Part shown: one piece after another, positions 43,224-49,411 of the stretch
How positions within the stretch are numbered: position 1 is the stretch's first letter
Layout: every line of letters starts with the position of its first letter
NCBI GenBank assembly: GCA_904395885.1
Contig: CAJFOF010000068.1
Span: 1 to 49,411, forward strand
Direction of reading: 5' to 3'
Origin: an uncultured Lachnospiraceae bacterium
GTDB lineage: Bacteria; Bacillota; Clostridia; Lachnospirales; Lachnospiraceae
Length of the DNA: 49,411 nt
Made by a program: the position numbers and the translations under genes
The notes under the pieces: generated by a model
Told to the model about the DNA's origin: nothing
Databases searched by the model: none
What the model saw: only the letters and a program-made list of their open reading frames with translations

Positions 43224-44909
43224 ATGATTCGCTTATTTGATACGCACAGAATCAGAAAATGCCGGGAACTGTCAGGAAGGCTGTGGGATTTCACCGTTCT
43301 CGACGGACCGCGGAAAGGGGAAAAACGCAGGGTGACGGTGCCCAGCTGTGTGGAAAAGTACCCCGGACTGGAAAACTACCGTGGAAAAATGCTGTATGAG
43401 ACAACCTTCGAGGCAAGGGGAGACATTCGCCTGGAGTTCAAAGGAGTCAGCCATTTTGCGGCGGTAAAGATCGATGGACAGGAAGTGGGAAGCCATTACG
43501 GCTCATACACCCCATTTGCTGTGTACGGAAAAGGTCTCGCTTACGGAAGCCATTGTCTCCAGGTAGAGGTGGACAACCGTTTCCTGGAAGAGTATGCCCT
43601 GGATATTCCAAATGATTACACCTCCTACGGGGGAATCTCCCGGGGAGTTGTCCTGGAAGAAGTGAGCAGGCTGCACTTCACATGGCTTCACATAACGCCT
43701 CTGTCTGCCGGGGCAGACGGCTGGAACATCCGGATTGAGGCCGAGGGGTATAACCTGGCAGAAGAGGCCAGGGATGCGGAGGTCTGCGTCCGGATTGCCG
43801 GGCAGGAATACTGGATGGAAAGCAAAACAGTTTCTCCGGGAGAGCGCTGCATCTGGAGCCGGGAAGCGACGGTCAGAGGAGTCAGAACCTGGAGCCCGGA
43901 GGATCCGGCCCTCTACAGCGCGGAGGCGCAGCTTTACATAGACGGGAAGGCAGAAGATGATCTGATCGAGAGGATCGGATTTCGGACAGTACAGGTAAAG
44001 GACAACCGGATCCTGCTGAATGGAAAGGCGATTCGCATCAAGGGATTTTGCCGCCACGAGGATCATCCCCAGTTCGGGTGCGCCCTGCCGCTGGAGGCGA
44101 TGGACAGTGATCTGAGGCTGATCAGGGATATGGGCGGAAATTCCGTGAGAACCTCCCACTATCCCAATGATGAGCTGTTTCTGGATCTCTGCGATGAACT
44201 GGGCATCCTGGTGTGGGAGGAGAATCACGCCAGGGGACTGGAAGAAGCCGACATGAGAAATCCCTGGTTTGAAGAGCAGTGCGAGCAGGTGATCCGGGAG
44301 ATGATCACGGCCCACTATAACCATCCTTCAATCTATATCTGGGGAATTCTGAACGAGTGCGGCAGTGAGACCGAGTACGGACGCATCTGCTACAGCGCCC
44401 AGTACAGTCTGATCCGCTCTCTGGATGTCAGCCGGCCGTGCAGCTCAGCCTCCTGCAAGTTTTTCAAAGATATCTGTCAGGATCTGCCGGACGTCTGCTC
44501 CTGGAACATCTACCCCTATTGGTACGATGATGAGACAGCGGTGGAGAAGCTGGAGAAGTTGTCTGATTGGCTAAACGGGGAAGGGAAGGGAGCCGGAAAA
44601 CCATTTTTGATTACAGAAATCGGAGCAGGGGCTGTTTACGGATTTCGTGATCCTGCAAAAGATGTATGGAGCGAAGAACGCCAGGCAGAGATCTTGAAGA
44701 AACAATTGGAAGAGGTTACTTCTTTTGCAGGATGTATGGGGTTATATATCTGGCAGTTCTCCGATGTGCGGGTCAGCAAAGAGTGGGCCATGAAACGGCC
44801 GAAGAGCCGGAACAATAAAGGACTCGTGGACGAATACCGCAGGCCCAAGCTGGCATACCAGACAGTGAAAGAGATTTTTGGGAGCCTGCCGGATTACTGG
44901 GAGGAATAG
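43224..44909 (+). CDS. GH2 family beta-glucuronidase-like glycosidase
   Basis: A 561-residue cytosolic enzyme (no signal peptide) with GH2 layout: sugar-binding jelly roll (about 1-150), Ig-like domain (about 150-255) and TIM barrel (about 260-555). Acid/base Glu378 lies in WGILNECGSE, the nucleophile Glu465 in FLITEIGAGA. NNK at 530-532 fits the N-x-K motif that recognises the glucuronate carboxylate, so beta-glucuronidase is more likely than beta-galactosidase. It is small for a GUS (Escherichia coli 603 aa). It follows the PL8 lyase by 225 bases in the same direction; together they suggest use of glucuronate-containing host polysaccharides or conjugates. The unsaturated products of a lyase usually need a GH88 enzyme, which is not in the window. 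Ribosome binding site AAGGAGGA. Confidence 0.88.
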   Translation: MIRLFDTHRIRKCRELSGRLWDFTVLDGPRKGEKRRVTVPSCVEKYPGLENYRGKMLYETTFEARGDIRLEFKGVSHFAAVKIDGQEVGSHYGSYTPFAVYGKGLAYGSHCLQVEVDNRFLEEYALDIPNDYTSYGGISRGVVLEEVSRLHFTWLHITPLSAGADGWNIRIEAEGYNLAEEARDAEVCVRIAGQEYWMESKTVSPGERCIWSREATVRGVRTWSPEDPALYSAEAQLYIDGKAEDDLIERIGFRTVQVKDNRILLNGKAIRIKGFCRHEDHPQFGCALPLEAMDSDLRLIRDMGGNSVRTSHYPNDELFLDLCDELGILVWEENHARGLEEADMRNPWFEEQCEQVIREMITAHYNHPSIYIWGILNECGSETEYGRICYSAQYSLIRSLDVSRPCSSASCKFFKDICQDLPDVCSWNIYPYWYDDETAVEKLEKLSDWLNGEGKGAGKPFLITEIGAGAVYGFRDPAKDVWSEERQAEILKKQLEEVTSFAGCMGLYIWQFSDVRVSKEWAMKRPKSRNNKGLVDEYRRPKLAYQTVKEIFGSLPDYWEE

Positions 44910-44930
44910 AAAGAGAGAATATGAAATAGG

Positions 44931-45797
44931 CTAATACCGTTCAGCTTCCCACTCGATCAGGCCTCCGCTGTAAGCATCAATTTTAAATTCGTACAGCATT
45001 CCATCATACAGCAGCCGCCCCGTGTATTCCATCCTGCCATCGTCTTCTTTGAGATGAATGGAGATATCGCTGACGTTGGCACCGGGAACTCTGGAAAGAA
45101 CCGCTTCTTTAGCCTGATCTTCACTGATCATTCCAGATGATTCCGCGGATGGCGGAAGAGAAAGTTCGGCGTCCTGATCAAAGCTGATGATAGAACCGTC
45201 GTCGGCATTTACCTTGTAGTCATATTCAGTTCCGTCTTTTGAGACGAATTCCACCTCAAATACAGAAACGCCATCGTCATAATCGGACTCGACTTTGGAG
45301 AAGGAGACCTCTTCTTCGGTCAGTTGGGCGTGGCCCAGGGCTGCTGCAAGAGCAGAAGCAGAGTCCAAAGGACCAGAGGAAGACGATGGATTTTCTCCCC
45401 CGCCGGAGGAAGAAACGGCAGTTTCTTCTGGAGAACCAGAAGAGGACTCCTGGATTTCTTCAGATCCTGCGGGGGATGTTTCTTCAGCGACATTTTCTGC
45501 TGACAGAACTTTTTCTTCAATGATAACGCCGGTCAAGGCATCTACATCGTATTCCCATTCAGTGCCGTTGTTGGAAAAAATCACCTGATAATAGTAAATT
45601 CCGTTTCTACTGTCCAGACTGGCAGAAGAGAAGGAAACACTGTCAGCAGAGATTCCGGCTGCCTGGAGAGCAGCTTCTTTAGCCTTATCGATTCCGATGT
45701 AGTCGGCGGTGGAGGCCGGCGGATCACCGGCGCAGGATGTCAGCAAGAAAATGGAAATGGCAAACAAAGGGACTGCCAGAACATATAATTTTTTCAT
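44931..45797 (-). CDS. Lipoprotein with three PepSY domains
   Basis: A 288-residue lipoprotein: signal MKKLYVLAVPLFAISIFLLTS, shown by parts, with Cys22 for lipidation. Start at 45797 because GAGGT is 9 bases upstream; an in-frame ATG at 45836 would add 13 residues before the signal. Three PepSY domains (33-98, 147-208, 224-286) of the type AKEAALQAAGIS followed by YDVDALTGVII; a Ser/Gly/Glu-rich linker (105-145) separates the first two. PepSY domains bind or inhibit peptidases outside the cell. It follows a histidine kinase gene in the same direction, has own -10 (45846-45851) and a cre-like site, and resembles the secreted PepSY protein at 48532-49353. Confidence 0.88.
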   Translation of the reverse strand: MKKLYVLAVPLFAISIFLLTSCAGDPPASTADYIGIDKAKEAALQAAGISADSVSFSSASLDSRNGIYYYQVIFSNNGTEWEYDVDALTGVIIEEKVLSAENVAEETSPAGSEEIQESSSGSPEETAVSSSGGGENPSSSSGPLDSASALAAALGHAQLTEEEVSFSKVESDYDDGVSVFEVEFVSKDGTEYDYKVNADDGSIISFDQDAELSLPPSAESSGMISEDQAKEAVLSRVPGANVSDISIHLKEDDGRMEYTGRLLYDGMLYEFKIDAYSGGLIEWEAERY

Positions 45798-45818
45798 AAA
45801 TTTTGTACCTCGCATTTG

Positions 45819-45835
45819 GTGGAAACGCTTTCCCA
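45819..45835 (-). promoter_or_regulatory. cre-like catabolite repression site
   Basis: TGGAAACGCTTTCC (45820-45833) matches the catabolite-responsive element consensus (WTGNAANCGNWNNCW) at 13 of 15 positions and is nearly palindromic. It lies just downstream of the -10 box TATAAT (45851-45846, minus strand) of the PepSY lipoprotein, a repressing position for CcpA. Confidence 0.6.
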
Positions 45836-45898
45836 CGGTTTCTGTATTATAAAAATTGGTCTGTAGCAGTATTATAGTAGATGATAAATATTAATAAA

Positions 45899-47293
45899 TT
45901 ATGAGAAATTCAAAGAATCTGCTGCATGGGGAGAACTGTTTTCTGCCAGGGGAAAGGTTACTGTAAATGTGCTGCCAGTTCCGGGAAGACTTTTTACGCT
46001 GACTGTTCCGCTGTGAAGAAGGACAATCTGCCGAACCATAGAGAGTCCCAATCCCAGCCCGGAACTGGATTCTCTGGACGGATTTGCCTGATAAAACCGC
46101 TGCCAGATTTTCTCCAAATTTTCTTCAGCAATTCCGATCCCGTCATCTTCCACTTCCAGGACGGCCGATGCGTCGGATCGGAACAGACGGACCTGAATGG
46201 TCCCCCCTTCTTTCCCATATTTTCTGGCATTGTCTAAAAGATTCCCAATTACCCGAGAGATGAGAAATGGGTCAGCTTTGATACAGACTTCGCTTTCGAT
46301 TTGAGTCTGTATGGAAATCTGGCGAAGACCGGTATCCTGCTCCTCGCAGAGGATTGAGACCATTTCGCTGAGATCGACTTTTTCGAGGCGCAGTTTTTGG
46401 GTTCCAAGATCCAGGCGCGTCATGTCCAGAAGACGGTCAATCAGGAGAGACATCTTCTGAGCCTGCCGTTCTATCACATCAATGGCTTCTCTGTATTCGT
46501 CCACAGTATCCCCGTGTTTTTGGGCATAGCTACACTGAGCGAGGATAACGGCTGTAGGTGTGCGGAGTTCGTGGGAGGCGTCGGAAGTAAATTGCTTTTC
46601 CGCCTCAAAGGACCGCTCCAACTGTTCAAACATGTGATTAAAGGCATTGGCCAGACCGACGACTTCGCTGCTATTGGCTGAAAGCTGAATTCGTCGGGTC
46701 AGATCTTTTCCTTCAGAGATGCTTCCGGCTGTGTCGGCAATCTGGGAAATGGGGGACAGGGCACGGCGAGTGATCAGATATCCGCCTGTGGCGGCCATTA
46801 AAATAAAAAAGGGAAGAATAATGGAAAAAATAAGAAAAATATTGTTAATCATCTGACTGCCGTCCGGCGTCAGGAGAACACCCCGGAGCCAGAAACCGTC
46901 ATCCCATCCGGTAGGGATCCAGAAGTCCAATACATAGAAACCGCCGTTATTACCAGAAACGAAGCGGGTCACACCGTTTTCCAGCGCTGTGTTCACCGGA
47001 AACTGGGGCGGAGCCTGTCCGGAAATAAGTGCCTGATTTTGGTTATAGATCAGCATATAGACTTCATTGGAATAAAATTCAAAATCCGGATCAAGGCTCA
47101 GATATCCGTTATTTGAAGAGATTTTTGGGATATTGTTCCGAACTGTAAGAGACAGGATGTTGAACGCCTCGTTTTGAGTTACATGACTGCTGACAATCAG
47201 GATCAGTCCCAGGCAAAGGGCAGCCAGCAGGGCCATGAACCCGGTAAACCACAGGGTCAGCTTTAATTTGATAGACAGGCCCTTCTTTTTCAT
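45899..47293 (-). CDS. Sensor histidine kinase
   Basis: A 464-residue membrane kinase. The start ATG 47293 overlaps the regulator stop as ATGA and has AAGGAGGAG 5 bases upstream; an in-frame ATG at 47314 would add seven residues. Order: membrane helix 1 (about 9-36), extracellular sensor of about 110 residues, membrane helix 2 (about 150-175), HAMP (about 175-225), HisKA with SDASHELRTPTAV (His241), and HATPase with RVIGNLLDNARKYG (N), VEDDGIGIAEEN (G1), FYQANPSRE (F) and GLGLGLSMV (G2). All catalytic motifs intact. Closest by layout to the CiaH/ArlS-like OmpR partners. The stimulus is unknown; PepSY proteins on both sides suggest an envelope signal. Confidence 0.96.
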   Translation of the reverse strand: MKKKGLSIKLKLTLWFTGFMALLAALCLGLILIVSSHVTQNEAFNILSLTVRNNIPKISSNNGYLSLDPDFEFYSNEVYMLIYNQNQALISGQAPPQFPVNTALENGVTRFVSGNNGGFYVLDFWIPTGWDDGFWLRGVLLTPDGSQMINNIFLIFSIILPFFILMAATGGYLITRRALSPISQIADTAGSISEGKDLTRRIQLSANSSEVVGLANAFNHMFEQLERSFEAEKQFTSDASHELRTPTAVILAQCSYAQKHGDTVDEYREAIDVIERQAQKMSLLIDRLLDMTRLDLGTQKLRLEKVDLSEMVSILCEEQDTGLRQISIQTQIESEVCIKADPFLISRVIGNLLDNARKYGKEGGTIQVRLFRSDASAVLEVEDDGIGIAEENLEKIWQRFYQANPSRESSSGLGLGLSMVRQIVLLHSGTVSVKSLPGTGSTFTVTFPLAENSSPHAADSLNFS

Positions 47294-47964
47294 GTCTCCT
47301 CCTTTAATGTCCAACCGGAACCCCAGACAGTGTGAATCAGTTTCTTCGGGCGCCCGCCGTCAATTTTTTTTCTCAGATAACTGATATAGACGTCAACCAC
47401 ATTGGAACCACCACTGTAGTCGTAATTCCAGATATGGTTTTCAATCTTCTCCCTGGAAAGAACGATGCCGGGATTCATACACATATACTCTAGGATGGCA
47501 TACTCTTTAGAAGATAATTCAATGGGGACGCCGCCTCTTGTAACCTGATGGCTTCCTGTATCCAGGCTTAAGTCTCCCACAGTCAGCACGCTGGAAGTGT
47601 GGGGCGTCCGTTTCCGCGTCATGGATCTAATGCGGGCGAGCATCTCGTCGAAATCAAAGGGCTTAATCAGATAATCGTCTGCTCCGGAATCCAATCCCAG
47701 AACACGGTCAGAGATGCTGTCTCGGGCAGTGAGAAACATGACAGGCAGATCCTTTCCCTTTTGACGGATCTCCTTCAGGACAGAGAGGCCATCTTTCCCT
47801 GGCATCATAATATCCAGGACTGCTCCATCGTAGTCTGTGTGTTCCAGATAATAGAGAGCCTCATTGCCGTCGAAACAGGCGTCTACTCCGTAACCCTCTT
47901 TCTCTAACGTTTTTTTGATCAGACGGTTGAGATCCCGTTCATCTTCAGCAATCAAAATTCTCAT
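47290..47964 (-). CDS. OmpR/PhoB family response regulator
   Basis: A 224-residue regulator with receiver domain (1-115; acidic pocket Glu7-Asp8, phosphorylated Asp51 in LDIMMPGKDG, Thr in FLTARD, Lys in LIKPFDFDE) and winged-helix DNA-binding domain (about 125-222; LTVGDLSLDTGSHQVTRGG, ELSSKEYAILEYM, VDVYISYLRKKID). Typical length. First gene of the regulator-kinase pair (4-base overlap), with ribosome binding site AGGAGG. Its likely targets are the two adjacent PepSY genes, by analogy with neighbouring targets of such pairs, not by an identified binding site. Confidence 0.97.
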   Translation of the reverse strand: MRILIAEDERDLNRLIKKTLEKEGYGVDACFDGNEALYYLEHTDYDGAVLDIMMPGKDGLSVLKEIRQKGKDLPVMFLTARDSISDRVLGLDSGADDYLIKPFDFDEMLARIRSMTRKRTPHTSSVLTVGDLSLDTGSHQVTRGGVPIELSSKEYAILEYMCMNPGIVLSREKIENHIWNYDYSGGSNVVDVYISYLRKKIDGGRPKKLIHTVWGSGWTLKEET

Positions 47965-48090
47965 GACAAAAGCCTCCTATAAAATCGTACTTAGAGTTCT
48001 TTTTTGTTTTTTCTTATTTTTGGTCAATTCTATTCTGCCTTATGGTAAAAAAATTTCGATATCCGGTCATCTGCAGTGAGATGGAAATGG

Positions 48091-48118
48091 TTGGCAATTT
48101 GTTAATTGATTATAGAAT
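48091..48118 (+). promoter_or_regulatory. Promoter of the small transcription unit
   Basis: TTGGCA (48091-48096), 16-base spacer, TAGAAT (48113-48118). A transcript starting near 48125 would end at the terminator near 48430. Confidence 0.5.
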
Positions 48119-48243
48119 ATTTTCAGAAACGGGTCAATTGAAATAGCACTTTTTTCAGAACCCAATGCTATTAGGAGGCGCTATTGAGAAACCATAAATT
48201 TATGTAAGAAAGTGAGTTGGCAAAAGGCAGGGGCTATGCAGTT

Positions 48244-48357
48244 ATGGGAGATGTAAACTGGCAGATGGTAGTATCAGCATCCGTCCTGTCTGGTATCCTG
48301 TCAGTTGCGACTTCGGTAGCAGGTCTGCCAGAACTGAACGGCTCTGAAAAAGAATAG
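48244..48357 (+). CDS. Small ORF, 37-residue possible membrane peptide
   Basis: ATG at 48244 to TAG at 48357. The peptide begins MGDVNWQM, has a hydrophobic stretch (VVSASVLSGILSVATSVAGL, residues 9-28) and a polar tail ending GSEKE. GGCAGGGG lies 10 bases before the ATG, a moderate ribosome binding site. Placed between its own promoter and terminator next to a two-component system, it could be a small membrane regulator, a toxin-like peptide, or the transcript may act as small RNA. No relatives known to me. Confidence 0.4.
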   Translation: MGDVNWQMVVSASVLSGILSVATSVAGLPELNGSEKE

Positions 48358-48400
48358 GATTTCCATTTAATGAAAACAGAAAACATTGGGTATGGATTTT

Positions 48401-48430
48401 GGCCTGAGAAATCAGGCCCAAAATTTTTTA
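48401..48430 (+). terminator. Intrinsic terminator of the small transcription unit
   Basis: GGCCTGA-GAAA-TCAGGCC (48401-48418), extended by TTTT/AAAA pairing, followed by TTTTTT (48425-48430). Confidence 0.88.
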
Positions 48431-48531
48431 TTCTTTAATGATTCTTTAATAATTCACTTTTATGATTGGGCTATCAAAAGAAAACAACCGATACGATAAA
48501 TAAAAAAAGACTTGATATGGAGGTAAAAATT

Positions 48532-49353
48532 ATGAAGAAGAGAGCAGCATTATTGGGAACCGGACTGGCAGCAGGAGCTATCTGTGCGGCAATGGCGATG
48601 AACGTATTTGCGGCCCAGATTACAGCAGACAGAGCCAAAGAAATCGCGCTGGAGAATGCGGGTGTGAAGGAAGATCAGGTGGCTTATATTGGGGCAGAAT
48701 TGGACTATGATGACGGAAAACAGGTGTACGATGTAGAATTTTTCACGGCAGACTATAAAGAATACGATTATGAAATCAATGCAACTACAGGAGAAGTCAT
48801 CAGTATGGATTACGATGCAGAGCGCTCTTACCATTACGATGGAAGCAAGGCTGTCTCCGGAACTCAGGCGGCGATTACATCAGAAGAAGCAAAAACCAAG
48901 GCTTTGGAGCATTCCGGTATCTCGGCGGATCAGGTACCCTTTATCAATGTAAAATTAGATTACGATGACGGAAGACAGATTTATGAGGTAGAGTTCTATA
49001 CGGATAGCTACAAAGAATATGACTACGAAATTGATGCGTCTACAGGAGAGGTCATCAGTTGGGATTACGATGCCGAGCGTTTCCGCCAGAGAGAGGAAAC
49101 GAAAACAGGGAACAAAACGGCAGAAACAGCCGCACAGTCAGGCCTCACAGTTGATGAGGTAAAAGCAGAGGCGCTCAAGATAGCGGGTCTTGCAGACTCA
49201 CAGGTTACATGGGGAAGAATTTCCCAGGATTACGATGACGGACGGATGGTTTATGAAGGTAAGTTCGTTTTTGAAACGTCAGAGTATGAATTTGAACTGG
49301 ATGCAAATACTGGAAATGTTATAGACTGGGATGTAGAGAGTATTTACGACTAA
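48532..49353 (+). CDS. Secreted protein with three PepSY domains
   Basis: A 273-residue exported protein. Start at ATG 48532 (GGAGG 9 bases upstream); an in-frame ATG at 48466 would add 22 polar residues before the signal peptide. Signal peptide 1-28 (cut after VFAA). Three PepSY repeats at 28-98, 114-184 and 203-272, the first two nearly alike: LDYDDG, YDVEF or YEVEF, KEYDYEI, TGEVIS, DYDAER. PepSY proteins act as extracytoplasmic inhibitors or chaperones of peptidases. The three-repeat plan matches the lipoprotein at 44931-45797, so the two probably descend from one gene and serve the two-component system between them. Confidence 0.9.
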   Translation: MKKRAALLGTGLAAGAICAAMAMNVFAAQITADRAKEIALENAGVKEDQVAYIGAELDYDDGKQVYDVEFFTADYKEYDYEINATTGEVISMDYDAERSYHYDGSKAVSGTQAAITSEEAKTKALEHSGISADQVPFINVKLDYDDGRQIYEVEFYTDSYKEYDYEIDASTGEVISWDYDAERFRQREETKTGNKTAETAAQSGLTVDEVKAEALKIAGLADSQVTWGRISQDYDDGRMVYEGKFVFETSEYEFELDANTGNVIDWDVESIYD

Positions 49354-49411
49354 TGTTTGCAAAAAAGTTTTGAAAGCAGTTTTCCGAAGTTAGCGTCCGA
49401 ATTTACATGGC

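Larger units (their letters stand above)
47965..48531. other. Divergent intergenic region with a small transcription unit
   Basis: The 567 bases between the response regulator (minus) and the PepSY gene (plus) contain a promoter (48091-48118), an inverted repeat AATAGCA/TGCTATT (48142-48148, 48166-48172), a 37-codon ORF (48244-48357) and a terminator (48401-48430). The first 90 bases next to the regulator are very AT-rich and probably hold its promoter, which I cannot fix. Confidence 0.5.

Noticed and set aside
49354..49411. Right edge of the window
   Set aside because: 58 bases after the PepSY gene hold no feature that I can support.

Overview
The window reads as a chromosome segment of a spore-forming, anaerobic Bacillota, most likely a Lachnospiraceae (Clostridium-like) gut bacterium. 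The reasons are a gpr-spoIIP sporulation pair at the left edge, the Clostridia order lepA-hemW-hrcA-grpE-dnaK-dnaJ, an ireB-ruvX-DUF1292-RNase J cluster, alpha2-type glycyl-tRNA synthetase, TTG/GTG starts with strong AGGAGG-type ribosome binding sites, and mid-range base composition. No tRNA, rRNA, CRISPR array, prophage or insertion sequence is visible. All functions below are from reading the sequence and family knowledge; no search was run.

Layout. 1-4955: gpr (partial), spoIIP, lepA, hemW, closed by a bidirectional terminator. 4980-6709: two minus-strand paralogous secreted 3D-domain proteins, each with its own sigma-A-like promoter. 6920-11978: the class I heat-shock operon hrcA-grpE-dnaK-dnaJ behind a promoter with a perfect CIRCE operator, with a hairpin between dnaK and dnaJ and a terminator after dnaJ. 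12000-15451: a transglutaminase-like protein, then citrate synthase (minus) divergent from a MarR regulator; a 12-bp inverted repeat covers both divergent -35 boxes. 15801-21687: translation and tRNA genes prmA, rsmE, cysteine desulfurase, thiI, a Crh-like HPr paralogue (minus) and mtaB. 21765-32775: a long co-directional run ireB, ruvX, DUF1292, RNase J, MltG-like fragment protein, trmR, trhP, YdcF-like, M16C protease, era, recO, with several 4-8 bp overlaps. 32781-36548: a lipoprotein, glyS and a MATE transporter.

36549-37631 is a gene-free stretch of about 1.1 kb. It holds a strong promoter, about 500 nt of hairpin-rich DNA without a credible ORF, and a strong intrinsic terminator: a candidate large structured non-coding RNA. 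It is followed by a second terminator hairpin and by the promoter of a giant secreted polysaccharide lyase family 8 protein (1788 aa, with its beta-sandwich plus Ig-like unit duplicated on both sides of the catalytic toroid). A GH2 beta-glucuronidase follows; together the two look like a glycosaminoglycan-use locus.

44931-49353 is an envelope-sensing module: a three-PepSY lipoprotein with a cre-like site, a sensor kinase and an OmpR-type regulator on the minus strand, then a divergent small transcript (37-aa ORF) and a second three-PepSY secreted protein.

The points most worth a second look are the candidate RNA at 36720-37219, the structured ireB-ruvX leader that buries the ruvX ribosome binding site, the duplicated PL8 architecture, the MarR/citrate synthase operator, and the PepSY-two-component module with its small ORF.
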